Source of the DNA: Brevundimonas sp.
GTDB lineage: Bacteria > Pseudomonadota > Alphaproteobacteria > Caulobacterales > Caulobacteraceae
Length of the DNA stretch: 64,000 nt
Direction: 5' to 3'
NCBI RefSeq assembly: GCF_013912065.1
Contig: NZ_JACESA010000005.1
Location: 124,001 to 188,000, forward strand
The translations under genes and the position numbers were made by a program. Shown here in pieces: positions 35,763 to 44,752 of this stretch (positions within the stretch are counted from its first letter, which is position 1; the number at the start of each line of letters is the position of its first letter). The notes beneath the pieces are model-generated. The model did no database searches and was not told the DNA's origin. It worked only from the letters and a program-made list of their open reading frames with translations.

Positions 35763-36488
35763 TTACGCCTTGAGCGCGCGCTGACCGAACAACAGCCTGC
35801 GCGCCGCCTCGGCGTCCTTGCCCGAACCGCCCGCGTTTCCTCGCCTTTCCTCCAGCAAGACGCGGCCTGCCTTGACCGCCGGGCGCGCGCCGACCCGTTC
35901 GACCCAGGCCGCCAGATGGGGGAAATCGGCGAGGTTCTGACCCTGCAGCGCCGGCAGGATCCAGGGCCAGGCGGCCATGTCCGCAATGGAATAATCGCCG
36001 GCCAGATAGTCGCGATCCTTCAGGCGGCGATCCATCACCCCATACAGCCGGTGGGTCTCGTTGGTGTAGCGCTGGACGCCATAGGCGATCTGGCGCTGGT
36101 CGCGGATCATGGCGGGCGCATACTGGCGGAAATGATGGGTCTGGCCCGCCATCGGACCCAGTCCGCCCACCTGCCAGAACAGCCACTGATCGACCTCGAC
36201 CCGCGCCCGCCTGTCGCTGGGATAGAAGCGGCCCGACTTGTCGCCCAGATATTGCAGGATCGCCCCGGATTCGAAGATCGAGATGGGCTGCCCGTCCGGC
36301 CCGTCCGGATCGACGATGGCGGGCATCCGGCCGTTCGGGCTGATGGCCTGGAAAGCCGGCTCGAACTGTTCGCCTGTGCCGATGTTCACCGGTTTGACCT
36401 CATAGGCCAGGCCCATCTCCTCCAGGGCGATGGAGACCTTCCACCCGTTCGGCGTCGGCCAGTACCAGAGCTGGATCGGTGCGGTCAT
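35763..36488 (-). CDS. Glutathione S-transferase family, YfcG/YghU-like
   Basis: A 241-residue two-domain GST. The thioredoxin-like N-terminal domain has the TPNGWKVSIALEE motif typical of the Nu/Ure2p-like class (YfcG, YghU), in which Thr/Asn rather than Tyr/Ser bind glutathione. PNGRMPAIVD gives the cis-Pro and ESGAILQYL the gamma-glutamyl contact. The helical C-terminal domain (about 100-210) ends with FPHLAAWVERVGARPAVKAG. These enzymes act as disulfide-bond reductases or peroxidases in the cytoplasm. It stands alone; the RcnB-like gene downstream of its promoter is divergent. Confidence 0.93.
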   Translation of the reverse strand: MTAPIQLWYWPTPNGWKVSIALEEMGLAYEVKPVNIGTGEQFEPAFQAISPNGRMPAIVDPDGPDGQPISIFESGAILQYLGDKSGRFYPSDRRARVEVDQWLFWQVGGLGPMAGQTHHFRQYAPAMIRDQRQIAYGVQRYTNETHRLYGVMDRRLKDRDYLAGDYSIADMAAWPWILPALQGQNLADFPHLAAWVERVGARPAVKAGRVLLEERRGNAGGSGKDAEAARRLLFGQRALKA

Positions 36489-36665
36489 GGAGAAGGCTTC
36501 CTGAGCGGGACAGCCTTACATCTGGGGCCCCGTCCGCGCGACCGCAACGCCCATTTCAATCCTGACACGGTCGTTCAGGAGGCGTTCAGACGGGGAGGAC
36601 GACCTTCAACGTCATTAACGGGCCAGTTCGTCGTTTCCGTCGGCGGCCCAGAATGGAGCACGCTG

Positions 36666-37217
36666 ATGAACCGCCTCACCAAGGCCGCCGTCGTCGCCCT
36701 CGCCCTGTCCACCACGGCCGTCCCCATGCTGGCCGAGGCCCAGAGCCGCGACCGCCGGGAATACCGCCAGGACCGCCGTGACGACCGGAGGGACTATAAC
36801 TCGGAACGCCGTGACGACCGTCGCGACTGGCGCGAGGCTCGTCGGGATGACCGACGCGACTATCGTGATGACCGCCGCGACGACCGACGCGATTACCGTA
36901 ATGACCGCTGGGACCGCAACAATCGGGACTGGTGGCGCGGGCGGTCGGACTTCCGGGGCTATAACGGGCCGCGGTCCGGCTACTGGTATGCGCCGAACTA
37001 TGGCTACTACCGGGTCGCGCCGCGCTACTCGAGCTATCGCTGGCGGACGGGCGGCTATCTGCCGGCCCAGTATCGCAGCTATTACGTGAGCGACCCCTAT
37101 TTCTACGGCCTGCGTCCGGCCCCGCGCGGCTATCGATACGTCCACGCCGGTAGCGACATCGTGCTCATCGCCGTCGCCACGGGTCTGATCGCAAGCGTCC
37201 TGTCCAACGTCTATTGA
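36666..37217 (+). CDS. RcnB-like periplasmic protein with Arg/Asp repeats
   Basis: A 183-residue exported protein. A signal peptide to about residue 26 is followed by a highly charged stretch (30-95) made of repeated RRDDRRDY/W units, then an RcnB domain (about 115-180: GGYLPAQYRSYYVSDPYFYG, PRGYRYVHAGSDIVLIAVAT). RcnB in E. coli tunes nickel/cobalt efflux, but most alphaproteobacterial members are of unknown role. The frame is open upstream to 35916, but the ATG at 36666 begins the signal peptide. A second RcnB-like gene lies 152 bp downstream, behind a hairpin. The repeat region is alternately positive and negative and probably disordered. Confidence 0.82.
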   Translation: MNRLTKAAVVALALSTTAVPMLAEAQSRDRREYRQDRRDDRRDYNSERRDDRRDWREARRDDRRDYRDDRRDDRRDYRNDRWDRNNRDWWRGRSDFRGYNGPRSGYWYAPNYGYYRVAPRYSSYRWRTGGYLPAQYRSYYVSDPYFYGLRPAPRGYRYVHAGSDIVLIAVATGLIASVLSNVY

Positions 37218-37239
37218 AACGCCCGCCTTTGACCCAGAA

Positions 37240-37266
37240 GGCCCCGCGACGTGCGTTCGCGGGGCC
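37240..37266 (+). terminator. Hairpin after first RcnB-like gene
   Basis: A perfect 10-bp stem GGCCCCGCGA / TCGCGGGGCC with a 7-nt loop sits 22 bp after the stop codon. The following bases (CTACCGG) are not T-rich, so termination may be weak or Rho-assisted. Confidence 0.55.
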
Positions 37267-37369
37267 CTACCGGAGAACTGCCAACTGAAGCCCTGTTCGC
37301 CAGGGCTCATCCTCGAGACTGAGAAAACACCCGAGCCGGCGGAGAACCGGCGTCCAGGAACAGAAGACC

Positions 37370-38272
37370 ATGAAACGCCTCTTGATGGCTTTCACCGCCA
37401 TCGCCGCCGTGGCCGGCCCGCTCTCCGCGCCGCTCTCGGCACTCGCCCAGGACCGTCGGCCCGATCGCGAACACCGCGACGCCGACCGTCCGCAACGCCC
37501 CCAGACCTCGCGCGGCGAGCGTCCGACGCCGAACCGGCCGATGCAATCCCGCCCGGAAACCTCGTCGCCGCCTGATCAATCCAGCGGACAGAGGCAGGAA
37601 CGATCCAGATCAGACGATGCGCGTCCAGACCGTCCGGCGCGTTCAGAGCGTTCGGAAGGCCGCTCAAACCGCCAGGACCGTTCCGACCGGCGAGATCGCG
37701 CCGAACGCCCGGACGGCGGCTGGAATCAGCAGGATCGGCCCCGTACCGATGACAGGCGTTCGGATCGACCCCGCGACGACAGCGCTCGGCCCGGCCGTTC
37801 CGAAAACGACCGGAACCGCTCCGATCGCCGTAACAACGACCAGACGCGGTACGGAGAGTCCCACCGCTCAAACTCCGATTGGAACAGGAATCGGAACCGC
37901 GACCGCCACGACGACTTCCGTCGACGTTTCAACAGCGAACAGTGGCGGCGCGACTTCTATCGCAATCACAGGTCCGACTGGTGGCGCAACGACAGACGGT
38001 TCCGGGGTTACAGCGGCGTCCGTATCGGCTTCTACTTCGCGCCGGGCTGGGGCTACTACAGCGTCCCTCGCTCGTATTGGGGCCGCTATTGGTCCGTCGG
38101 TCAGTACCTGCCCGATACCTTCTGGCGTTATCGGTTGGACGACTGGCGGACCTATGGCCTCGGCTATCCGCCGGAAGGAACCCGCTGGGTGCTGGTCGAC
38201 AACACCATCTATCTGATCGACGAACACGACGGCTATATCATCGACGTCATCCGCGACGCCTGGAACTGGTAG
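37370..38272 (+). CDS. RcnB-like periplasmic protein, long charged linker
   Basis: A 300-residue paralogue of the preceding gene. A signal peptide ends near residue 27 and residues 28-195 are an Arg/Asp/Ser/Pro-rich low-complexity region (RSDRRNNDQTRYGESHRSNS is a sample). A C-terminal RcnB domain follows (about 220-285: VGQYLPDTFWRYRLDDWRTY, GTRWVLVDNTIYLIDEHDG). The linker is far longer than in typical RcnB proteins. The function is unknown; a periplasmic scaffold or metal-responsive role is only a suggestion. A strong bidirectional terminator follows. Confidence 0.82.
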   Translation: MKRLLMAFTAIAAVAGPLSAPLSALAQDRRPDREHRDADRPQRPQTSRGERPTPNRPMQSRPETSSPPDQSSGQRQERSRSDDARPDRPARSERSEGRSNRQDRSDRRDRAERPDGGWNQQDRPRTDDRRSDRPRDDSARPGRSENDRNRSDRRNNDQTRYGESHRSNSDWNRNRNRDRHDDFRRRFNSEQWRRDFYRNHRSDWWRNDRRFRGYSGVRIGFYFAPGWGYYSVPRSYWGRYWSVGQYLPDTFWRYRLDDWRTYGLGYPPEGTRWVLVDNTIYLIDEHDGYIIDVIRDAWNW

Positions 38273-38280
38273 CCATGAGG

Positions 38281-38310
38281 AAGGGCCCGGAGATCGCTCT
38301 CCGGGCCCTT
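38281..38310. terminator. Bidirectional terminator between RcnB-like gene and gatB
   Basis: A perfect 12-bp stem AAGGGCCCGGAG / CTCCGGGCCCTT with a 6-nt loop is followed on the plus strand by TGTTT. It lies 8 bp after the RcnB-like stop and 8 bp from the gatB stop, so it can serve both converging genes. Confidence 0.85.
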
Positions 38311-38318
38311 TGTTTCAC

Positions 38319-39821
38319 CTAAAGCCCCAGCTTGGCCTTCAGGATGTCGTTGACCGCCGCCGGATTGGCCTTGCCGCCGGTGGCCTTCATGACCTGACCG
38401 ACGAACCAGCCGAGCGCCTGGGGCTTTTCAGCCACCGCCGCCGCCTTGTCGGGGTTGGCGGCGATGATGTCGTCGACCGCCTTTTCGATGGCGCCGGTGT
38501 CGGTGACCTGTTTCAGGCCATGTTTCTCGACCACCTCGGCCGGGCTGCCCTCGCCGTTCCAGACGTGGTCGAAGACTTCCTTGGCGATCTTGGACGAGAT
38601 GACATTGGTCTCGATCAGTTCAACCAGTTGCGCGACGTGCGCCGCCGGCAGCGGGTTCTCGCTGAAGTCCTTGCCGTCCGCCGCCAGGCGCGCCGAGACC
38701 TCGTTCGTGACCCAGTTGGACACCAGTTTGGCGTCGCGCCCTTTCGCGGCGGCCTCGAAATAATCGGCCTTGGCCTGTTCGGAGATCAGCACCACCGCGT
38801 CGTATTGCGACAGACCGTATTCGGCCATCAGCCGCTTGCGCTTGTCGTCCGGCAGCTCGGGCAGAGAGGCCTTGATCTCGGCGATCCAGGCTTCTTCCAG
38901 GTCCAGAGGCAGCAGGTCCGGATCGGGGAAATAGCGATAGTCCTGCGCCTCTTCCTTGGACCGCATCGAGCGGGTCTCGCCCTTGGTCGGATCGAACAGC
39001 CGCGTCTCCTGGGTGATCGAACCGCCGTCCTCCAGGATCTCTATCTGGCGGCGCGCCTCATACTGGATCGCCTGGGAAATGAAGCGGAAGCTGTTGACGT
39101 TCTTGATCTCGCAGCGGGTGCCCAGATAGCCGAAGTCGCCGGTCTCCTTGAACTTGTCGTAGTTTCCGGCGCGGCAGACCGAGACGTTCACGTCCGCCCG
39201 CAGATTGCCCTTCTCCATGTCGCCGTCGCAGGTGCCCAGATAGACCAGGATGGTGCGGATCTTCTTGACGTAGGCGACCGCCTCTTCCGGACTGCGCAGA
39301 TCGGGACGCGAGACGATCTCCATCAGGGCCGTGCCCGCGCGGTTCAGATCGACATAGGATTCCGTCGGCGACAGGTCGTGGATCAGCTTGCCCGCATCCT
39401 GCTCCAGGTGCAGCCGCTCGATGCCGACGTTGAAGAAGCTGCCGTCCTCGGCCTCCACCTCGACCACGCCCTCTCCGACGATCGGATAATAGAGCTGGCT
39501 GATTTGATAGCCGGTCGGCAGGTCGGGATAGAAATAGTTCTTGCGATCGAACTGGCTGCGCCGGTTGATCTGGGCCTGCAGCCCCAGGCCGGTCTTCACC
39601 GCCTGTTCGACGCAGTGCTTGTTCAGGGTCGGCAGCATGCCGGGGAAGCCCGCGTCCACCAGCGACACCTGCTCGTTCGGCCCCGCGCCGAAGCCGACGG
39701 CGGCGCCGGAGAACAGTTTGGCTTTCGACGCCACCTGGGCGTGGATCTCCAGCCCCATGACGATTTCCCAGGCGCCGGTCCGGCCCTGGATCAGTTTCGA
39801 GTTCGTAGCGGTGTCGATCAT
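38319..39821 (-). CDS. gatB: Asp/Glu-tRNA amidotransferase subunit B
   Basis: A 500-residue GatB. With GatA and GatC it converts Glu-tRNA(Gln) and/or Asp-tRNA(Asn) to the amidated form, GatB providing kinase and tRNA-binding functions. The family signature is clear: [20 protein letters not shown] at the start, [28 protein letters not shown], then the C-terminal YqeY-like tail (about 350-500). The length is usual. It is monocistronic here, while gatC and gatA are 4.6 kb away on the other strand. The gene converges with the RcnB-like gene at a shared terminator. Confidence 0.98.
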   Translation of the reverse strand: MIDTATNSKLIQGRTGAWEIVMGLEIHAQVASKAKLFSGAAVGFGAGPNEQVSLVDAGFPGMLPTLNKHCVEQAVKTGLGLQAQINRRSQFDRKNYFYPDLPTGYQISQLYYPIVGEGVVEVEAEDGSFFNVGIERLHLEQDAGKLIHDLSPTESYVDLNRAGTALMEIVSRPDLRSPEEAVAYVKKIRTILVYLGTCDGDMEKGNLRADVNVSVCRAGNYDKFKETGDFGYLGTRCEIKNVNSFRFISQAIQYEARRQIEILEDGGSITQETRLFDPTKGETRSMRSKEEAQDYRYFPDPDLLPLDLEEAWIAEIKASLPELPDDKRKRLMAEYGLSQYDAVVLISEQAKADYFEAAAKGRDAKLVSNWVTNEVSARLAADGKDFSENPLPAAHVAQLVELIETNVISSKIAKEVFDHVWNGEGSPAEVVEKHGLKQVTDTGAIEKAVDDIIAANPDKAAAVAEKPQALGWFVGQVMKATGGKANPAAVNDILKAKLGL

Positions 39822-39918
39822 GGCTTCGTCCTAGCGCCGTCGTCGGCGGCGAGAAAGGGGGTGTCTTGAGGCTGTCGCGAAATCGCGCTCAACATTGGTC
39901 GCCTCAATGGAGAATCCC

Positions 39919-40251
39919 ATGTCCAAGACCCTGTTCGCCGCTGCTGCGGCTTCCCTGCTTCTGGTCGGCGCCGCCTCGGCCCAGACCGCGCCGGCTCCTG
40001 CTGAAGATCACGCCCATGACGAAAATCATGCCGAACATCCGACCATCGAGAGCCCGATCGAGGCCCTGGTGGCCGATCCGGCGACCAAGGCGGTGCTGGA
40101 GAAGCACCTGCCCGGCATGGACAAGCATCCTGCCTACGGCCAGTTCAAGGGCATGAGCCTGCGTCAGGTCGCGCCCTATTCCCAGGGGGCCATCACCGAT
40201 GAGAAGCTCGCGGCGATCGAAGCCGACCTGAAAGCGCTTCCGGCGGCCTGA
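39919..40251 (+). CDS. Small secreted hypothetical protein
   Basis: A 110-residue protein with a signal peptide (MSKTLFAAAAASLLLVGAASAQ) and a His/Glu/Asp-rich stretch (EDHAHDENHAEHP, residues 33-45) that could bind a divalent metal. A conserved-looking remainder follows (PATKAVLEKHLPGMDKHPAY). The ATG at 39919 has GGAG six bases upstream; two earlier in-frame codons (39895, 39907) are less well placed. I recognise no characterised family. It is flanked by gatB (divergent) and the dihydroorotase-like gene (convergent). Confidence 0.72.
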   Translation: MSKTLFAAAAASLLLVGAASAQTAPAPAEDHAHDENHAEHPTIESPIEALVADPATKAVLEKHLPGMDKHPAYGQFKGMSLRQVAPYSQGAITDEKLAAIEADLKALPAA

Positions 40252-40313
40252 ACAACGAGGGGCCAGCGAGATAGCGGGCCCCTCCCTCTCCCGGCGGGAA
40301 AGGGAAAGGCAGG

Positions 40314-41585
40314 TCAGAAGACCTTCCTGCCGCCCACCCAGGTTCCGACCACCTTGCCCTGGAGCCTGCGCCCGTCGAACGGCGAGTTCTTCGACTTCGA
40401 GTGCAGCGCATCCGCATCGACGATGATCGGGGCGCCGGGGTCGAACAGGATCAGGTCGGCGGGGGCGCCCTCGGCCAGGACGCCGGCGTCGAGGCCCAGC
40501 AGGGCGGCGGGGCCCTGGGTCAGGGGGCGCAGCACGTCCAGTAGGTCCAGACCGTCCTCATGATACAGGGTCAGGGCGGCGGGCAGCAGGGTCTCAAGCC
40601 CCACGGCCCCGGGCGCGGCCTCGGCGAAGGGACGGCGCTTGTCCTCGGCGGGGGCTGGGGCGTGGGCGGAGGTGATGACGTCGATCAGGCCTTCGCGCAC
40701 GGCCTCGATCAGGGCTTGCCGGTCGGCTTCCGACCGCAACGGCGGGTCCAGCCGGTAGAAGGTGCGATAGTCGCCGATGTCCACCTCGTTGAAACACAGG
40801 TGGTTGATCGAGACGCTGACGGCGACTTCCAGCCCCTTGGCGCGGGCGCGGGCCAGGGTCTCGAGCGCGCCCTCGGTCGAGATCTGATCCACCAGGAAGC
40901 GGGCGCCGGTCTGTTCGACCAGGGCCAGGTCGCGCTCCAGCCCGATGCGTTCGGCGATGGCCGGGCTGCCGGACAGGCCCAGCCGGGTCGCCAGCTCGCC
41001 CGAGGCGGCGACCGAACCCTCGGTCAGCCAGGGGTCGGACGGACGGCAGGCGATCAGGGCGTTGAAGGCGGCGGCGTAGCTCATCACCCGCTGCAGGGTG
41101 CGGCTGTTGACGATCACCTTGTCCACATCGGTGAAATAGAGGGCGCCGGCCTCGTCCATCAGACCGATCTCGGCCATCCGCTCGCCGCCCAGGCCCTGGG
41201 TGGCGGCGCCGGCGGCGCGGACATTGACCAGGTTCAGAGCCGCGCCGCGCCGCTGGACGAAGTCGATCATCGCCGGGTCGTCGACGGCGGGATCGGTGTC
41301 GGGCTGGACGACGATGGTGGTCACGCCGCCGGCGGCGGCGGCCAGGCTGGCGGACTTCAGCGTCTCTTTCGGTTCAGCGCCCGGTTCGCCGGTCTTGACC
41401 CGAATGTCGATCAGGCCGGGCGCCAGGCACAGGCCGTCGGCGTCGATCACCTGATCGGCGTCGAGGGCCGCCGCGCCGTGGACGACGCGAACGATGCGGC
41501 CGTCTTCGATCAAGACGCCGCCCGGACCGTCATAGTCGGTCGCGGGGTCCAGCAGGCGGGCGTTGACGATGGCCAGGGTGTTCAT
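40314..41585 (-). CDS. Dihydroorotase-like protein lacking metal ligands (PyrC')
   Basis: A 423-residue amidohydrolase-fold protein next to pyrB. In active dihydroorotase the first strand reads DxHxHxR; here it is [10 protein letters not shown], so the two zinc-binding His are Arg62 and Lys64. The C-terminal DHAPH motif reads [11 protein letters not shown], lacking the catalytic Asp. Other blocks ([25 protein letters not shown]) keep the fold. It therefore matches the non-catalytic PyrC' subunits found in Pseudomonas, which support the aspartate transcarbamoylase as a structural partner. The start overlaps the pyrB stop by 4 nt (ATGA), fitting a stoichiometric complex. A genuine dihydroorotase must be encoded elsewhere. 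Confidence 0.85.
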   Translation of the reverse strand: MNTLAIVNARLLDPATDYDGPGGVLIEDGRIVRVVHGAAALDADQVIDADGLCLAPGLIDIRVKTGEPGAEPKETLKSASLAAAAGGVTTIVVQPDTDPAVDDPAMIDFVQRRGAALNLVNVRAAGAATQGLGGERMAEIGLMDEAGALYFTDVDKVIVNSRTLQRVMSYAAAFNALIACRPSDPWLTEGSVAASGELATRLGLSGSPAIAERIGLERDLALVEQTGARFLVDQISTEGALETLARARAKGLEVAVSVSINHLCFNEVDIGDYRTFYRLDPPLRSEADRQALIEAVREGLIDVITSAHAPAPAEDKRRPFAEAAPGAVGLETLLPAALTLYHEDGLDLLDVLRPLTQGPAALLGLDAGVLAEGAPADLILFDPGAPIIVDADALHSKSKNSPFDGRRLQGKVVGTWVGGRKVF

Positions 41586-42577
41586 CGGGCGTCTCCCCAG
41601 CGGGCGGAGAGGGAGGCCAGCACGGCCATGCGGGCGGCGACGCCCATCTCGACCTGATCCTGGATCAGGGAAACGTCCAGGTCGTCGGCGACGTCGGAAT
41701 CAATCTCGACGCCCCGGTTCATCGGGCCGGGGTGCATGACCTTGGCGCCCGGCTTGGCCCAGGCCAGTTTCTCGCGGTCCAAGCCCCAGAAGCGGAAATA
41801 CTCGCGGGTCGAGGGCACCAGGGCGCCGGCCATCCGCTCCAGCTGAAGCCGCAGCATCATCACCACGTCGCAGCCCGCCAACCCCTCGCGCATATCGTGG
41901 AAGACCTCGCAGCCCCAGCGGTCGGCGTCGCCGGGCACCAAGGTCGGCGGGCCGATCAGGCGGACGCGCGCGCCCATCATCTGCAGCAGGGCGACGTTCG
42001 ATCGCGCCACCCGGCTGTGGGTGATGTCGCCGCAGATGGCGACGGTCAGGCTGGTCACGTCGCCAAACGCGCGGCGCATCGACAGCAGGTCCAGCAGGGC
42101 CTGGGTCGGGTGTTCGTGCCGGCCGTCCCCGGCGTTGACGACGGCGCAGCCGACCTTCTGGCTCAGCAGTTCCGCCGCGCCCGAGGCCGAATGGCGGATG
42201 ACCAGAATGTCCGGCTTCATCGCGTTCAGCGTCACCGCCGTGTCGATCAGGGTCTCGCCCTTCTTCACCGACGACGAACCGACCGGCATGGTGACCACGT
42301 CGGCGCCGAGACGCTTGGCCGCGATCTCGAACGAGGAACTGGTGCGGGTCGAGTTCTCGAAAAACAGGTTCACGACCGTGCGGCCGTGCAGAACCTCAAG
42401 CGCCTTGGACGACTGGCGATTGAAGTCGACGAAGGCGTCGCCCAGATCCAGCAGCTGCGGGGTGACGAAGGGGTTCAGATCCGACGCGGCGAGGAAATGT
42501 TCCTTCGGAAACGGGATCAACCGCTCGAGGATGGTCTGATCGGTGACTGGCCGGGTATGGGGGGAGGGCTGGGTCAT
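41582..42577 (-). CDS. pyrB: Aspartate carbamoyltransferase catalytic subunit
   Basis: A 331-residue ATCase: carbamoyl phosphate plus aspartate to N-carbamoylaspartate, the second step of pyrimidine synthesis. [13 protein letters not shown] (Ser-Thr-Arg-Thr at about 76-79) binds carbamoyl phosphate, with [15 protein letters not shown] and [11 protein letters not shown] for the rest of the site. The ATG at 42577 gives the standard length; the frame continues upstream to 43216 inside the transporter gene but has no better start. It is followed, overlapping by 4 nt, by the metal-less PyrC' and preceded by an AEC transporter and ruvX. No pyrI regulatory subunit is present, as expected for class A ATCases that use PyrC'. 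Confidence 0.97.
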   Translation of the reverse strand: MTQPSPHTRPVTDQTILERLIPFPKEHFLAASDLNPFVTPQLLDLGDAFVDFNRQSSKALEVLHGRTVVNLFFENSTRTSSSFEIAAKRLGADVVTMPVGSSSVKKGETLIDTAVTLNAMKPDILVIRHSASGAAELLSQKVGCAVVNAGDGRHEHPTQALLDLLSMRRAFGDVTSLTVAICGDITHSRVARSNVALLQMMGARVRLIGPPTLVPGDADRWGCEVFHDMREGLAGCDVVMMLRLQLERMAGALVPSTREYFRFWGLDREKLAWAKPGAKVMHPGPMNRGVEIDSDVADDLDVSLIQDQVEMGVAARMAVLASLSARWGDAR

Positions 42578-42600
42578 CGAGACGCGGCTATAGGCGCGGT

Positions 42601-43524
42601 TCACGCCAAATGGAACAGGGCCAGAAACAGGGGCATGGTTATCGCGCCGCCGACCGTGGTCAGGGCGATGACCCCGGCCATCAGGGGCGCGTCGCCGCCC
42701 ATCTGCCGCGCCAGCATATAGGAGGCCGCCGCCCCGGGCGTCGCGCCGCACAACATGGCCAGGGCCTGGGCCAGCTGATCGCCGCCCAGCGCCCGACAGA
42801 CGCTCCACATCAGCAGGGGCATGACCAGCAGCTTGACGATCGAGACGCCCGCGACGGTGATCCGGCGACGCGCCACCTCGGCGAAGCTGAGTCCCGCCCC
42901 GGCGACGATCAGGCCCAGCGGCAGGGCGGCCCCGCCGATCAGCGCCAGAATGCGCGACAGGACCGGAAAATCCGGGGCGCCGACGAAATTCAGCGCCAGA
43001 CCGATCAGACAGGCCATCAGGATCGGGTTCTTCAGCATGGCCACAAACAGCGCGCGGGGAGAAACGCCGCGCTGATCGGCGCCCCAGCGGGCCAGCACGG
43101 CGACGCAGGCGATATTGGTCACCGGAATGATACAGGCGATCATGACGGCGGCGACGGCCAGACCCTCCGCCCCGAAGGCGGCCTGGACCACGGGCAGGAA
43201 GACGAAACTGTTCCACCGGATCACGCCCTGGAAGACGCTGGTATAGGCCGGGCCGTCGAGGCGGATCATCGGCTTGGCCGCCAGGGTCAGCAGACCGATG
43301 ACGATCACCGAGATCACCGCCGCGCCCCCCGCCGGCCCGGCGCTGTCGCCCGACAGATCGGCGTGCCAGATGGCGGGGATCAGAAAGCCCGGATAGAGCA
43401 GATTGATCGACAGTTTCTCGATCGGCCGCCAGGCTTCGTCCGGCAGGAAGCCCGACTTGCGTAGCCCATAGCCGATGGCGATCAGAACAAAGACCGGCGC
43501 GATGCCGAGGACCAGCCCGCCCAT
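42601..43524 (-). CDS. AEC (auxin efflux carrier) family transporter
   Basis: A 307-residue inner-membrane protein with about ten hydrophobic helices. The N-terminal [20 protein letters not shown] and the C-terminal [20 protein letters not shown] are AEC family marks. AEC proteins export or exchange small organic acids; the substrate cannot be inferred. It lies 10 nt after ruvX and 23 nt before pyrB in one minus-strand run, but the link with pyrimidine synthesis may be only co-transcription. Confidence 0.92.
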   Translation of the reverse strand: MGGLVLGIAPVFVLIAIGYGLRKSGFLPDEAWRPIEKLSINLLYPGFLIPAIWHADLSGDSAGPAGGAAVISVIVIGLLTLAAKPMIRLDGPAYTSVFQGVIRWNSFVFLPVVQAAFGAEGLAVAAVMIACIIPVTNIACVAVLARWGADQRGVSPRALFVAMLKNPILMACLIGLALNFVGAPDFPVLSRILALIGGAALPLGLIVAGAGLSFAEVARRRITVAGVSIVKLLVMPLLMWSVCRALGGDQLAQALAMLCGATPGAAASYMLARQMGGDAPLMAGVIALTTVGGAITMPLFLALFHLA

Positions 43525-43534
43525 CAGACCCCCG

Positions 43535-44014
43535 TCAAACCCAGGTCGCCTGATCCCGCACCCGGTCCAGCGCCCCTTGCAGGATCCAGGCGGCGGCGGT
43601 GCGGTCCACGACCTGGGCGCGGCGCTTGCGATTCAGGTCCAGGTCCTCGATCAGGAACCGTTCGACCGCGCTGGTCGACAGCCGCTCGTCCCAGAAGGCG
43701 ATATTGATGGGCCGCAGCCGCTCCAGATTGCGGGCGAAGGCGCGGCACGACTGGGCCCGCGGCCCCTCGGTTCCGTCCATGTTCGCGGGCAGGCCGATGA
43801 CCAGGGCCGAGACCTTGCGATGGGCCATCAGCTTGAACAGCTGTTCCGCTTCATGCGTAAACTTGGATTTGCGGATCAGCTCTAGCGGCGAGGCGATCAG
43901 ACGCGTCGCGTCCGACACGGCGACGCCAATGGTCTTCTCGCCCAGATCCAGCCCCATCCACGGCGTGTCGGGCGGGCAGGCGGCGGGCAGGTCGAGGAGG
44001 TCGAGAACGGGCAC
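43535..44014 (-). CDS. ruvX: Holliday-junction resolvase-like RuvX (YqgF)
   Basis: A 159-residue RNase-H-fold protein. The first acidic block is MGLDLGEKTIGVAVSD, the second VIGLPANMDGTEGPRAQ, and the third WDERLSTSAVERFL, together the YqgF pattern. The family is essential in many bacteria and implicated in 16S rRNA processing as well as junction resolution. A 20-residue N-terminal extension precedes the usual start. It heads the minus-strand group ruvX-AEC-pyrB-pyrC'. Confidence 0.94.
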   Translation of the reverse strand: MPVLDLLDLPAACPPDTPWMGLDLGEKTIGVAVSDATRLIASPLELIRKSKFTHEAEQLFKLMAHRKVSALVIGLPANMDGTEGPRAQSCRAFARNLERLRPINIAFWDERLSTSAVERFLIEDLDLNRKRRAQVVDRTAAAWILQGALDRVRDQATWV

Positions 44015-44462
44015 GGCCTGCGGTTAGGACCGGCGCGGGGCGAAGTCAAAGGCGATGAGTTGAGGAAGCGGCGTCAGTCGGACCCCAAGATTGGCAGTCG
44101 CCACGTGCCAGATGCAAACGCCGATCATCAGACGCCCGCGTTAAAGCGGCGTCCTCAGACCATCAAAATTTATGTATCGCCCGCTCCATACGGCGTCTGC
44201 GCAAGGGTTTGAGGCCGATTTTGCGCCCCCAACCCATCGGTCCCTCAGGCGCGGTTATAGTGTCGGGTCGTAAACGCGGGAGGCGGGCTGTGAAGTGGAT
44301 TTGGCAGGTTTGGCGCCTTTGGCGCCTTGTCACCCTGTTTTCGTGCCAACCGCCATGCGCCACCGGGGTTGAAGGCGAACACGGCCTCGTTCTTGTGAAT
44401 CCCCGCCTGTGCCGCTAATCCCGCCCCCTAGACCCCATTATCGACGTGCATTGGAGGGCCGC
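44015..44462. other. Intergenic region between ruvX and gatC
   Basis: This 448-bp gap separates the divergent ruvX and gatCA units and must hold both promoters. A direct tandem TTTGGCGCC TTTGGCGCC occurs at 44309-44326 and a bulged GACGCC...GGCGTC hairpin near 44131-44152. No coding sequence with credible composition was found. An upstream RNA or leader for gatCA is possible but unsupported. Confidence 0.45.
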
Positions 44463-44750
44463 ATGGCCATCGACGCCGCGACGGTGCGCAAGGTTGCGCA
44501 TCTCGCCCGCATCAAGACCCCTGAGGATCGGCTGGAGCCGCTGGCCCAGGAGCTGAACGGCATCCTGCAGTGGATCGAACAGCTGAACGAGGTCGATGTC
44601 GAAGGCGTCGAGCCCATGACCTCGAACGTCGCCCAGCCTCTGCGCCTGCGCGACGACGTGGTCACCGACGGCGGCAAGATCGACGCCGTCCTGTCCAACG
44701 CCCCGAAGTCGGCCGACGGCTTCTTCGTCGTGCCCAAGGTGGTCGAATAG
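44463..44750 (+). CDS. gatC: Asp/Glu-tRNA amidotransferase subunit C
   Basis: A 95-residue GatC, the small subunit that clamps GatA to Gat[21 protein letters not shown] at the N-terminus, [19 protein letters not shown] in the middle and LRDDVV near the C-terminal third are characteristic. The ATG at 44463 has GGAGG five bases upstream. gatA follows after 2 nt, so they form one operon; gatB is 4.6 kb away in the other direction. Confidence 0.97.
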   Translation: MAIDAATVRKVAHLARIKTPEDRLEPLAQELNGILQWIEQLNEVDVEGVEPMTSNVAQPLRLRDDVVTDGGKIDAVLSNAPKSADGFFVVPKVVE

Positions 44751-44752
44751 TC

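Noticed and set aside
35916-36665. 250-codon extension upstream of the RcnB-like gene
   Set aside because: It is antisense to the glutathione S-transferase gene, and the signal peptide begins at the ATG at 36666.
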